A stretch of DNA of 64,000 bases from Nyssa sinensis (Eukaryota > Streptophyta > Magnoliopsida > Cornales > Nyssaceae), in NCBI GenBank assembly GCA_008638375.1, contig CM018032.1, forward strand, positions 6,337,501 through 6,401,500. Reading direction: 5' to 3'. The position numbers and the translations under genes are program-made. Of the stretch, positions 1-11,787 are shown piece after piece (within the stretch, counting starts at the first letter, position 1; each line of letters begins with the position of its first letter). Below the pieces are notes generated by a model. That model did no database searches. It was not told the origin of the DNA and saw only the letters and a list, made by a program, of their open reading frames with translations.

Positions 1-1293
1 ATGTTGTGGAGGTGGATCTTGAACTAGTATTGGAATAACTTATTACGGATTTGGTGGGGCAATTTTGGGCCTTACCAGAAGCAATGGATGTGGCAATTGT
101 TGTTGAGAGAGCTCTTGAACTGTCTGAGAAAGCCTTTGCAATTCTTTTCTTTGATCTAATATGTCATTTCTTATTTCGGCCAAGGCTTGGAGAATGGGAC
201 CATGGTCTATGGTAACATTGACAGAGTGAAGTGATTGATTTTCCTTTGATGTCATGGTTTTTGAGACGAGTTCATGAAAAGGAAAACCAAATCTTTGATT
301 GCCAAATGAATGTGGAGATGTTTGAATCCAAGCTAGTAAGAAAACTTTTTTGAGTAAAATAGGTCCAAGAGATTGACGAGAAAGAAATCACACATTTTTG
401 AGTTTTCTGTTACTTGAAAATGATTAGGGGCATCATGCCTAGGTAGCGCACAAGTCATAAGAGGATGAGGAAACTTAGGTAAAGAATTCCAAATTATGAA
501 GATGAAAAATCACTCTAATGTCATGAAATGGATTTGACCATAATTGAGTGAGAAGAGATGATGCCTAGAACTAGAATAGAAGTCGATGAGGAGAAGATTC
601 CTAAAGAAGAGAGAGGACTCATGGAAAGGAATTGAATCCTAGTGGAGTGAAAATAATTACTTCTAGATTTTGAGTTAAAGATTTCCAAAGAACAGGGAGA
701 ATATTCGACTTTTAAATCTTACTAGAATCGGACATGAAAGAGAAAGACACTCAAAAATATTTTCAAATTATGTAATGAGAATGGGCCTAAAAAGTTTCCT
801 TTGAAAGTTATTTTATTGGCCCAAATTAATGATTCATTTGTGGTCACGAAAGCCCAAAAAAAATCATGTTCGAAGGCCCAATAGTGAGAAAAATGAAGTT
901 TTTCTCAAAAAATAGTCGATAACTTTAAAAAAATAGCAGAGTTGCAGAAACCAGGGCTGGTCACCCTATGTGGTAATTTATGGTAAATGATGATTTAGTT
1001 TTTAAATTTTGTCCACAAGAATATATGACTGTAAAAAAGAGGTGCTGGAGCTTGAAGGCAACTAGCGAGATAATCATATTTAACGCTTACAAATTTGTTA
1101 TTTAGGTCGCTTTGCATTGAATGTTTTGGATTATACATGGCATTAATTATTTAATTTCTGTAAAAGCAATGTTCATATGTCGTTAGCTTAGCTAATTCTA
1201 TTTGTTTATTAATGGTGATGTAAAAAAATTTCTTTTACTTTTTATTGGTTTTTATATTGGATTTTTGAGTAATAGGTTTGTTTAAATTAAGTG
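1..1293. other. Intergenic, possible retroelement remnant
   Basis: No convincing gene. On the minus strand, 43-255 can encode a 70-residue peptide with a heptad-like stretch (IRNDILDQRKELQRLSQTVQ). It resembles the N-terminal coiled coil of some retrotransposon gag proteins, but no diagnostic motif is present. The rest is AT-rich with no repeat boundaries that I can define. The stretch ends at the AAGTG target duplication of the solo LTR. Confidence 0.3.
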
Positions 1294-1448
1294 TGTAATA
1301 CCCCGATCCGAGTCTGGTGGGATCGACCCGAGTTAGCCGATACCCGACCTGGTAAACCCGGGCCATGGCATATAAACTTGTAATAAATTAAAGAAATAAA
1401 ATAATAATAAATATAATAATAATAATAATAGTATAAAGAAATAAATAA

Positions 1449-1487
<39 letters not shown>

Positions 1488-4140
1488 GCAAAGAAATGAG
1501 AAGTAGCAGAGGTGCAACGTGTAGATACCAGGTGTTAGTGTGCGTGTGAGGTTTCTGTGAGTGGCTGCATGCAGCAGCCATGTGTTCAAGTGTGTATATG
1601 TGTAGTGTTCTCCAAATACCAGGTAGCAAGGCCACCGACTCAAGGTCGGTCGAGTGATTTGGATAAATAGAGAGAGAAAAAGAGAGAGAGAGAGAGAGAG
1701 AGAGAAGGAGTTGAGTTTTGAAGGAAATTGGAAAACAAAATTCTACTAAGAACAGGTAACTAGCTACGTTTGGACTTTCTTTAAATTATCTCCATGTTAT
1801 TGTAGCTTTAGTTTTGAATTAGTAGGAACTGTTAGAAATCAAAAAACATAAAGAGAAATCAGGAAAACAGGAACTGTTAGCTTCGGTCAACAATGGCAGG
1901 TTTTTGTACGTTAGATTAATCTCAATTTTGAGGATAGGAATCAGTAGATATTTCCTCTGGGAGTTCAACGCAAGTTGAATCAATTAAAACGGTTGAGAAA
2001 TGGCCGTTTTATAGCCAATTATTCTTCGCCGGAAAATGATCTGGGTGTCGGAAAAACCAGTTAGTTTAAGATCAATACTTGGTTTAAAAGTTTTCTTAAA
2101 ACCTCAGGATTAAATTGATGAAGAAATGGGAAAATTTGGACGTTAAAAAGGTGACAAAATGGGAGAAGACAGTGGGTAGAACACTGTTCCAGCGCCGGCG
2201 AATGGTCGGAAGGGATGACCGGAAAAACGGTGGGGAGTTTTTTTTTTTGGGATTAAACTGAACCGGTCGGTTCAGTGTGGGGCTAGACCGGTGTATAGTT
2301 TAGGCCAGTGAACCCACTGGTTCAAACCAAAACTGTTAGAAATATAAACCAACCCCAGAATTTATGAATAATCCTATTAAGGCCCAACAGAAAAATTAAT
2401 AATTTATGAAACGGCCCGAGTCCTAAACCAAGTCAAACGAAGGCCAAATAAAATAAACAAATAGTGTATTTTGACTATTTTGGACGTTCTGAACCCAATG
2501 ATAGGGTCCGTTTCACGAGACGAAACTCCGAAAAAATAAGACACGTTAGAGTGTAAATCACCAAATTACCCTTAGTGTCCCTAAAACCAAATGGAAGTCA
2601 GAGGGAGTCCAAATTGACTTTCTTCGACGTTCCGGACTCAATGGTGAGGTCCGTATTATGGAATAAGGTACGAAATAATATGACACGTAAATATATATAA
2701 GGTAATATAAATCAAACTTTAAAACTTAAAGAAGCTACCCAAGAAATGTAACTAAAACAGGAAAAGAATTAATTATATTTAAATCAGAATAATATTAGGG
2801 AATGTGACCGGACTTTGAAATGTGATTTTAGGGAACTTCAAAGGAAGGATTTTGGAGTTAAGTCTTTGGAATTCAGGTGAGTGTTTCATACCATATTGAG
2901 GTAGAAACTTTCATTATAAATATAAATATTGAACTTTTTTATGATCTATCGAACTATACTGTGTACGTTTTGAATGATCTATTGACAACTATATTGTCTT
3001 CTTTGACTTCAGAAAATGTGTTCGAAAGATACTCAAATGTTTTACGATATTCTTACAAATGTTTGAACTGTTTGAACTAAATGTCAAATAAAGAACCTTG
3101 ATTTGAAATAATTGAACTGCTATTGATGATTATTGATTTTAGATATGATTTGGATATGATTTTGATGCTTTGAATAGAACACTCTTCTATGATTGGTCAC
3201 TATCGAATAGGTTGTGATTTATCGAACCCATCCCACAAGGTATATTGTGGTGAGCCGGTGTTGATACGGCATATCGAACTAGCTAGCCTATCGATCTCAG
3301 TCAGCGAGGTTCTAATTTGCTGACCATAGAAGTGGAATATATGATTTGAATATGAATATTGAAAATCGAACTATGAATTTGGGCTATTGAACCATGAATC
3401 TGAATTATTGAACTATGAAATTGAGATATTGAACTATTATTTATTGAACTATGAATTTGGGTTATTGAACCATGAATCCGAATTATTGAACTATGAATTT
3501 GGGAATTGAACCATGATATTGAACTGTGATTTTGATTTATTGAATTATATTATTGATTATCGATTTACCATTATCTTTGAATTGAGATATATTGGAACTG
3601 AATATTGATACCGTTATCCTGTACAATAAATGAAGATAACATATGATACCTGATCATTGACATTTCTATATTAAATTACATAGTAGTTTTGAAACCCCTG
3701 GTATGTTATGGAATGCTTACGAGCTGTGATACTCACGAGCTGTTGAGCTCATAGGATATTTTTATCCTATTTCAGGTGATGATATCGGACAAGAAATAGC
3801 AGGTTCAGTCAAACTAGTTGAAAGTTTGTAAAGCTATGGACCCTTTTTGTAATAGGATTTTGCTAGTCATGATGTAGTTACTTTTGGAAACTTTGGACTG
3901 TATATTGAATATGACATCAACAGGCTGGGGAAAAATTACATCATGTACTTTTGTAATTGCTATGGAATGTAGAAATAGATGACTGATGTTGACTTGTGTA
4001 TTGATTAGCGCTTCCGCAATAGAAAAAGAAAAATTTATTCCGCTGCGTTTGATTAATGAGAATTATGATCATTGGCAAAAAGGCCTCGGTGGCCGATCAC
4101 GAACCGCTAATCCGCGTGGGCCGGATTTGGGGTCGTGACA
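1294..4140 (+). mobile_element. Solo LTR of a Ty3/gypsy-like retrotransposon (copy 1)
   Basis: The sequence starts TGTAATACCCC and ends GGTCGTGACA, the TG...CA ends of an LTR. It is flanked by a perfect 5-bp target duplication, AAGTG (1,289-1,293 and 4,141-4,145). No gag or pol lies inside, so this is a solo LTR left after LTR-LTR recombination. It holds an (AT)n tract (1,452-1,481), a (GA)n tract (1,668-1,705) and a degenerate minisatellite. The copy at 42,293-45,804 is the same family in the opposite orientation: both have blocks such as GAACCGGTCGGTTCAG and a shared terminal region. The very long LTR suggests a chromovirus such as Tekay/Del; the lineage is an inference. Confidence 0.85.
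3340..3560 (+). repeat. Degenerate minisatellite inside the solo LTR
   Basis: About ten variants of a roughly 20-bp word (TTGAACTATGAATTTGGG / TTGAACCATGAATCTGAA) run in tandem with point differences. The reverse complement of the same array occurs in the related solo LTR at about 42,870-43,100, so the array is a feature of the LTR family and not a local event. Confidence 0.7.
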
Positions 4141-4145
4141 AAGTG

Positions 4146-4799
4146 TGTTTATCACAAGCTCCCAATATATATAATCACTTATCATAAAAATAATAAAACC
4201 TATAACACAAACGTGTAAGAATGTTTTGGTCATTTTCAATAGTTTGTATAATTATAAAAAGAGTGAGGCTAATTGTAGTCCCCATTTATACTCAAGCACT
4301 CCAATTCATGGTGATGAATGGGTGTGCATATGTATAAAAAAAACTTCATTTGGAGTGTATTTAGGTACACCCTTATAATAATATACTTCTAATAAATTGT
4401 TTATAAATAACCCACAAGAAAAAGAAGTTATTGATAAACAATTGCTAGCATGCTTATTGGTATAAGTTGTTTTTAGGAAGCTGTTGATAAGCTACAAGAA
4501 ACAGGGCCTACGGAAGATTTGCTTGTACTATGAAGAGAACTATCATGAGCTTGTTTAAATTAAGGATGATTTGTTGGATGTTTATGTTTTGTGTTTCAGT
4601 TCCATTGTAGCATATATTACACAATGCATTTGCTATGGATTCAATTACTAGTAGAGAGTGACTGAATTTATCCCTGCTTCATCACTATTTGTGAGTTCTA
4701 AGAATCATTTTAGGTTCGTTTCTATTGTGCCCTTAGGATTACATTATGCAGAGAAGGCTTGATGTCTCTATTTTAGTGTGTACTCAAATGATTATGATT
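4146..4799. other. Intergenic, no recognisable feature
   Basis: AT-rich sequence with no long ORF, no repeat boundary and no RNA gene that I can see. Confidence 0.5.
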
Positions 4800-5234
4800 G
4801 ATGCGGTCTGACTAGTTTTTTTAACAAAATAGGACTTGACCGTCTCAAATTTTTGTTCAAGGTCCCTGAGTGTGATGTCCAATTCATTGTTGTACTTATA
4901 CTAAGTGACAAGGCATTATAGAATTATTTCCAATCTTTGGACATGGGCTTTTCCAAATCCAAGAGCCAATAGAGAGCTACCTTAGTGAGGGTTTGAAGGA
5001 ACATTTGAGCCATCATTTCAATTGTAGTACCTAGTGGTTGCATTGCCTGAATATAGAGCTTGAGATAGTTTTTGGGTATGTGGTCCCTTTGAATTTGTTT
5101 AAGTTTGACATTTTGAACTTATAGTACAAATGGACCTCTAGATACAGGGAGAGTTTGTGGATATCAATCATGTCATCTCTATAGTTGGAGGGCCTCTTCA
5201 TTTGTGTTGGTCTTCTCTTGAGGTTTGACTTCAT
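4800..5234 (-). pseudogene. Gag relic of a Ty3/gypsy retrotransposon
   Basis: Read on the minus strand with frame changes, this gives a stretch typical of the Retrotrans_gag domain. NKFKGTTYPK is followed by LKLYIQAMQPLGTTIEMMAQ, then a FLQTLTKVALYW-like motif and a conserved W. This is the family pattern 'YDGTxDPxxHLxxYxxxM...FxxxLxGxAxxWF'. There are internal stops and frame changes, and no LTR, protease or polymerase next to it. It is an orphan fragment unrelated in sequence to the three Tat elements farther right. Confidence is good for gag origin, low for lineage. Confidence 0.6.
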
Positions 5235-5274
5235 TTTGGGCCCATTTTGTTCACAAACAAATTAATGGTAACAA

Positions 5275-5520
5275 AAATGATATCAACATGGATTCAAATG
5301 ATATTAAGTTACACTAATATGGTATCAAGTTACAAGCTAAAATGTTAGTAATTTAGATACAATGATACTAAGTTACACTTGTATGATTCCAAGTTACATT
5401 GAAGGAAAATTCTTCCCTTAAACGCTATCATGTGCTGATCGAAACATATTTGTACACTCGCATGGTACAAAGCAACACTAAAATGATACCAACTAATATC
5501 GAAATGGTACTAAGTTATAC
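5275..5520. repeat. Degenerate short tandem motif (ATGATACxAAGTTACAC)
   Basis: The words GATATTAAGTTACAC, GGTATCAAGTTACA, GATACTAAGTTACAC and GATTCCAAGTTACA recur at about 20-bp and larger spacings, with weaker copies to 5,515. It looks like a decayed minisatellite. No function can be read from it. Confidence 0.5.
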
Positions 5521-7517
5521 CAACACTAATTTTTTATACGTAACTGGTACAAATTGAGACTTAAACTTTCATGTGCATGGGGAAGTAAAGTGATTATGGA
5601 AACACTTTTGTACTTAAATTTTGATTTTGAACTACATTATTTGTGAAAAATGAATACCATCTAAGTGGCCTTGTTAGTCATAATATAGGCCCTGTTTTTT
5701 AAATGTTTTGTAATATATAACTTACCGCCTAGTAGGCTTATCAACGGGCCTAGTTTGAACAAGCCCAAACTCTTTAAGCTTATTGGGTCTTGACCCAGAC
5801 TTACTAGGACCTGTCTCAGTATGATCCGAACTTTTGGAGGTCGGAGAACCTGACCCATTTTTTTGAGTTGCGGCAGTTTTTTTCTTTGCAAATTCAATTT
5901 AGATAAGTTGTTAATCAAAATAAAATTGTAAATTGTATTAATCCGTTCAGAGGTAGATATTCAACCCAATTACCCGACTGTTTCAATATTTCACCCGATT
6001 AGCTGATCATTTTAGTATTTGACCCAATTACCCAATCCACCTTTTTTTTTTTTATATGGGTTAGTTTGTAACCGATGCTACTTGTTAACATAAAATAAAA
6101 ACTAACAAGCATGTTGAACCACAAATATTAAGTATGCAAAATGGTCATAAATCTCTTCCCCATATCATAAGAGCTAACAAGCACACATAAAGCTAACAAA
6201 TTTTCAAATAAAGAGAGAATCTCACCAGAAAGTGCAGAGACTTCAACTGCTATTGTTACTACACAAGCAGACATAAATTGAAGGTCAAAGAATGAAGTAA
6301 ATATATACTACTAGAGAAAGACCCATATATATATATATATGTATGTATATATAAGAAACACATATGCCGAGATTAATTCAAAATTTTAACTACCCATCAA
6401 AGCTAAACAATAAAAGAATCATTTTTTGTAAAAGAATTTTATTAATTAAAGATATGTACAAATATACAAGAATAACAGCAAACAACTCCAATCACAATCA
6501 AATCAAATGACAGGCAAAACAACTGTCAATTAAAACACCAAATAACAACCAAGCCAACACAACTTACAAACAAAATTGCCCAGGACAATATCCATACAAA
6601 CCTTCACAACAGATAAACAAATTAATCCGAATAACAAGCCCAACCAACTTCAGGAAAGCCAAAAGCAGCTCAACCTCACTCAAAGGAATCACAAAACATC
6701 CCATAATTCAAAGCAAAACTTGGAGCCATACCCAAAAGGAAAAAAAAGAAAAAAAAAGAAGATAGTAAAAGAATGAATGCATCAAAAGCATACAAAGTAT
6801 ATCATAATAGGATTAAAAGCATTTTGATGCACTTCTTTCTGACTAATAAAAAAAAGGAGAAGGTTTCACCATAGCTCTTACCTTAACTATTTGATGCACT
6901 TCTTTCCAATTAAATAGACATTAGATTCCCCTTATAACTCTCTATCTCTCTTTCTTTTTCTTACCATTATTGCAGGTTGATATGGTTCTCTCCCATTTTT
7001 CTTCCTATTGCCTTACCTTATGATGTAGGTTTTCTTGTACAAATTCTTGTTATCACCAAATGTTACTGTTAGTTGCTATGAAGTCTCCTAAAATTTTAGA
7101 TAAAGGCATTCACCAAATGCTTTAGTATAGCCACTACTTTCAATTCCTCTTCAAAAGAAATGTAACATAATTTCCTCATCCCTTTTGTAGTTTGTGTTTC
7201 AGTTTTTCATGTACCAACTTTGCCTTAGGGACCTACCTTGCTATAGCAATATTAAACATAGTTTTGTAGTGGGATTTTGTTCATGACCATTTACAACCAA
7301 CTTAAGAAAAAATTGTTAATCATGTGTTAACATCCGACCCCAAATAATTGAGATAAATTGTGTTGAGTTGAGTTTGTGTTAATTACCATCTCATCCAATT
7401 CAGTTATGGAGAGGCAAGTTTATTTTTGTTAAAATGTAACCAGGGAATTCAAAGAAAAAAAAAAACTTGATATGATAACCAGAACAAAAACTTAAAATCA
7501 TTATATATAGACTGTAG

Positions 7518-7549
<32 letters not shown>

Positions 7550-7994
7550 TTTTTTTCCTGTTTTTACTTGTTCAGGTTAATAGAAATATAAAGTTGTTTT
7601 GTAATTCCTGATGGGATTTTTAGATGATGGCAGGGAACAAAGAGATTATTGTAACTTATCTGACTAACAGGACTAAAATCTTAGAACTAAAAACAGCTGA
7701 AAGATAACCCGAATGAACCAAAACTCCCCTAGATTAATCATATCAAACATTAGTAATATATATACATATACATAGATACATAGATACATACATATACATA
7801 CATATATATATGTAGCACTATGCTTGGGGTTTTATGTAAGCAAGGACAGAGTTGGGTGGTGGGGGAGTGATAGAATGTAAGGAAGTTGCAAAAGGGGTGA
7901 ATCTAATTCCTTCCTGTGCCTAATTCCATTGTCATCTACCCTGCCACATGCTACTAGTGGGTTCATGTTTGTGACAAATTCCACCATCAACTAA
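5521..7994. other. Intergenic AT-rich DNA
   Basis: No supported gene. It contains a 'gacccgacc'-like degenerate stretch (5,940-6,040), an (AT)n patch near 6,330, a long A-rich strand (6,480-6,780) and a T tract near 7,530-7,557. The short ORFs here are low-complexity Asn/Gln/Lys products of A-rich DNA. Confidence 0.5.
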
Positions 7995-8231
7995 TTACAA
8001 GATGGGTACGTAGTTACACTTTCTGCAACTTTGAGTACACCCACAATGAACCCATGGTTTCAATGACCTTGCAAGGCATATGGAGGCACATACCTTGCAG
8101 TTGCATGAATCACAATAATTGTTATATATGAAGATCATTTTGCTTATATTGCAAACAATTTTTTGTTTTTGTTTTTGTAATGTATTGAATATCCAGTTTA
8201 AATTGTTGAAATTTGAGTTGGTATTTGACAA
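7995..8231 (-). CDS. Hypothetical small ORF with cysteine-rich C-terminus
   Basis: A 78-codon reading frame on the minus strand. The first half is low-complexity (Asn/Gln/Lys). The last 35 residues carry nine cysteines, including the segments DSCNCKVCASIC and HCGCTQSCRKC, and end in NYVPIL. The cysteine spacing recalls small secreted cysteine-rich peptides or part of a Bowman-Birk type inhibitor, but it fits no family exactly and no signal peptide is seen in this frame. It could be a terminal exon, a relic or chance. No promoter or splice support is visible, so treat it as a candidate only. Confidence 0.2.
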   Translation of the reverse strand: MSNTNSNFNNLNWIFNTLQKQKQKIVCNISKMIFIYNNYCDSCNCKVCASICLARSLKPWVHCGCTQSCRKCNYVPIL

Positions 8232-8682
8232 CTCATTTTGGATAGAAAAGAGTTTGGATGAAAAATATTGAAACTAAAAACGAAATATATATTTGGACAA
8301 CTTTAGAAAAAATTTAAAAAAAAATTGGTCTTGAGAAAAACTTGAATTCAATATTAAGGAAGAATGTTTTATTTTATTTGTTAATTTAGATGAAGACTCT
8401 CTTACTTTTTTAAAAATTTGGTTGAATTTTGTAAAATTTGATAAAATTGGTTAAATACATAAAAAAATTTAGAAAATGGATCTGTTCAAAAATGATGAAA
8501 AGTTTAAAAATTCAAATCCCAATTGAACTTGTGAATTGTTTATAAATTTGAGATTTCAAAACTATGAACATTAGATATATATATATAGGGTGGAGCTATT
8601 CTCGCTCCAATATCCCATCTTATATCCACTTACACTCTTATCAATGTCTCTATGCATTTATAAATTTGAAGAGTTAGAAAAA

Positions 8683-8733
<51 letters not shown>

Positions 8734-9519
8734 GTATATGACTTATGAAATACCAAACTTAGGCCAATCTTTGTAATATAGTAGTAAGTCTATACTTTTT
8801 ATTTTATTTATATCAAATTTTGATGTAGAAATTAGTCATAACCATCCTTGTGGTTAGGCTTCGCGCATTGGGTTTGAGTTTGTTTTTGTTATATAAAAGT
8901 GAACATTTATTTCTTACTGTCGTTAAAAATACCAAAAGATCAAAATAGATTCGTCTACTTTATATAATTTAGGGTATAAAAATGCACATAACTCTCTTAT
9001 AGTATTATTCAAACTGTAATAACTCGCATATTTAGAATTTGAAAAAATGCGTCGCATATTTTGACAAAAAAAATATTAATTTTTCTTTAGTCTTAATCTC
9101 AGAGAAATTTATTATTAATTTTTAAATTACAAAGGATTATATGAAAAAAGGATTAATCACGGGCTAAAGTATAATTTTTTCATATTGATTGTCAAATGAT
9201 GATTAATGTGATAGAATGATATATCCTCGTGACATTTAAAAAAAAAAATTATTTGTATCAAATGAAAACGTGATTAATATATGTTTATTATATTGAAAAA
9301 TTTTAAATTTCACGACTAACTCTAACGTTACTCAAACATAATCAAAATAAATATGAGTTTTAGTTAACATGGATATTGTTTTTATTTTGTCTCTGATTTA
9401 AATAAAATTAAAACTTAATCAAATGAATGGAAGAGATAAATATTCTTCCGCAATGAAGCTGACAGTTCAAGTTGTCTAAGGCGGCTGTAACTTTAGACAT
9501 TTCCCTTCCTTTTTTGTAG
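8232..9519. other. Intergenic AT-rich DNA
   Basis: A (CT)n-(AT)n compound microsatellite lies at 8,685-8,733. No coding or RNA feature is seen. Confidence 0.5.
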
Positions 9520-9960
9520 TGGCCTATTTATACCAACCGTACACGACCAAAACCTTGAGACAGGCTGTCATGAGACACGTGGCAATGAGATAGCGACTCC
9601 TCCACTAAGGCCGATTCGCCGCGTGAAAATGTGAATCGAAATCCCGAGTCTCCGCACGTGAAAGTAAAAGCAAGCAAATGTTGGGTGGTTGTCTGGTGAA
9701 TAGTCAACCGACACAGACCCATTATATCAGAGAATGAGTTGAGTTCAAGCGAGCGGGTGAGCGAAAGCGAGTGGACTGCTAGCAAAGTCGGGTTGGGCTA
9801 TCAATCAGTGATTAGATTAGTGATCAGATTAGATGCGGAAAGAAGGGGCGCCCAATGATAGTCGGCTGCCAGACTTGACCGGCGTTCCATAAATGCCCTC
9901 ATGGTCCTCCTTTGGGCCCACTTCTCTCCCCCACCAAATCGTTGACCGTCTATTGTGGAA
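9520..9960. other. GC-richer island with G-box words
   Basis: This block is clearly less AT-rich than its surroundings. It contains ACACGTGGC (about 9,575) and GCACGTGA (about 9,654), both with a G-box core or near-core, several TTGAC words, and a TATTTATA at about 9,523. It resembles a plant promoter or low-copy regulatory region, but no gene follows on either strand, so it may be the remnant of a lost gene. No conserved protein could be read from it. Confidence 0.3.
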
Positions 9961-10400
9961 GAAATAATTCAATGGTAATGATGGAAGCACGATTTTATTG
10001 CCCAAACGCTCACATCAAATTCTGCTAATACATGAGAGAGCAAAATATAAAAAAATAAAATATAAACAACATATTATATTATATTGACACATTATAAAAT
10101 TAGGATTATTAAATACTTTTTAGGACTAGTAGATAATCTCAAATTTAAGAAATGACTACTAGTTTAATATTGAAGTCTTCTTTAAATGGTGTAAATATTC
10201 ATTTATTTATTTTTTAGTTTTGACAAATAGAGTTTTCACTCTTCGCTTAATTGGTGTGTGTTCGATTTTTTACAATAGTATACACATTTATCTCCATAAA
10301 TAAAGAGATTATTTTTACGACTTGAACTCATGATATGAACTCGTGACTTTCGAGTCATAATGAAACAATCTTATAATTTGTGTCAAGATATACATTCGTG

Positions 10401-10441
<41 letters not shown>

Positions 10442-10550
10442 TGTGGGAGAGGGGGGGTTGAGACAAAATGCACTCTCTTTCCATACTCATGCACTCCAAT
10501 TTATAATACATGAGTGAGAGGGCATAAGTAAGTATAAAAAGAGTTTAAAT
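9961..10550. other. Intergenic AT-rich DNA
   Basis: A (TA)n-(TG)n compound microsatellite is at 10,401-10,441. Nothing else is recognised. Confidence 0.5.
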
Positions 10551-10590
10551 CAATGGTGAAAGGCCTGGGTTGGGCTGAAACTTTCCAAAC

Positions 10591-10811
10591 TATAGAATTT
10601 TGGAAAAAAGTTTTAAAAAGTTTTTAAAATAAAAATTTCAATTCAAAAAACTCATGATACATTTTTTTATCTAAAAAGTAAAAAAAAAAAAAAACTTTTA
10701 ATACAAAAAAGTTTAATTGTTATCTTATATCTTAACACCGTTAAAAAAATTACTGATTATACTAAAATGATCTTCAAGATACATTTTAGAAAAAAATACT
10801 AAAAAATATAT
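10591..10811 (+). repeat. Left arm of a foldback element
   Basis: This arm is the imperfect inverted copy of 19,071-19,286. Shared words include CAATTCAAAAA, TCATGATA, TAACACCGTTAAAAAA, and CAAGATACATTTTA versus CAAAATACATTTTA. Without the inserted retroelement the element would be about 0.56 kb with arms of about 220 bp, as in foldback or long-TIR MITEs. Confidence 0.7.
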
Positions 10812-11361
10812 TGATGCTGCACTTTTTGGCTGGTGTGGATTCCGAACTCTGCTTCCTGAAAAACATTCAAAGAAGAAGATCAGAGGACCACCGTATTGGC
10901 TCCGGTGGTAGCCACTCTGATACTTAAGTTAATAAACTGAATTGAACAGACTGTAATGTAAGCCAAAGAATGAGCATGAATATAAAAGCGTACCTTAGGA
11001 TATTATTTATAGGCTTAGTGATTCCTAAGTTAATTAGGATTTAGAGCCATGATAGTAGGGATTTGATCATTGGAGAATGGCAGTTACCTTATTGGATATT
11101 GCGCTTGAGAGATAACCATGGGTGGCAGTTTCCTTGTTGAAGACTGTTTCCTTATCTTCTGCTCGGTAGGATGTTGAAGGCGGTGATGAGTTCTGAAAAC
11201 GGAAGAGTGCTTAGAAGGCCTTGTGCTCAGGTCTGTGAGCTTTGGAGGAAAATGGGGTAAGTATGCTCTGAATGGCCGAGCGTCTGAGTATGCTTTTGAT
11301 GGCTGAGCTTCGTAGTCACACGTGTCACATGGAGATTGGTCTGTCGCTTTGTGGTATATTA
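10812..11361 (-). repeat. 3' LTR of element 1
   Basis: 550 bp. On the sense strand it should open TGATATACC; here the second base is mutated (TAATATACC). The other end is intact (GCATCA). It pairs with 18,395-18,945. Confidence 0.92.
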
Positions 11362-11367
11362 GTTACT

Positions 11368-11374
11368 CCCCCCC
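11368..11374 (-). other. Polypurine tract of element 1
   Basis: Seven C on the plus strand read as GGGGGGG-AG on the sense strand just before the 3' LTR. The same tract occurs at 47,001-47,007 (element 3) and, expanded, at 29,263-29,276 (element 2). Confidence 0.75.
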
Positions 11375-11566
11375 AAGCCCTAGTTCGAACTCAACGCGTA
11401 ACTAGGGCTATGTACTCCCGAAAAGCCATGCGTCCTGTCTGTCCGTTTTTCAATGTGACTGTTTGGTGCGTCATTTATTGCGTAGCCGATGGTTGAGCTT
11501 TCGAGGCTATCATTGCCTTCAACTGCCATGACGGTTCGGCTTTGTTGGGCCCATATTTTGAAATCA

Positions 11567-11574
11567 TATATAAA
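11567..11574 (+). promoter_or_regulatory. TATA box of the antisense gene, element 1
   Basis: TATATAAA followed by GGAGG lies about 210 bp before the antisense start codon. Upstream, CCATGACGGTT and TTGGGCCC (a TGGGCC site II/TCP-like word) are shared at matching spacing with elements 2 and 3. Conservation in three diverged copies supports a real promoter. Confidence 0.7.
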
Positions 11575-11787
11575 GGAGGCAAAGGCTTTACATGTCTTCT
11601 TTCTTTACTTGCTTTCACTGTATCGAAGGAGCTTTTGCCATTATTGGATTTGTGCATCTGGTGATTCCTTGAAGCTTGAAGAGTGCTTATTATCTGAGGC
11701 TCTGGTTTAGAACAGGTTCGACTAGTCTTCCCTTTCTTTTCATTTTTACAATTAAGAATTCCATTTTCCCCATTTTCTTCTTAAGCA

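Noticed and set aside
1287..1643. 118-codon minus-strand ORF
   Set aside because: It is mostly Ile/Tyr runs from an (AT)n tract inside the solo LTR; no domain.
5661..5918. 85-codon minus-strand ORF rich in Leu/Lys
   Set aside because: No recognisable motif and no matching flanking retroelement domains; cannot be tied to the gag relic at 4,800-5,234.
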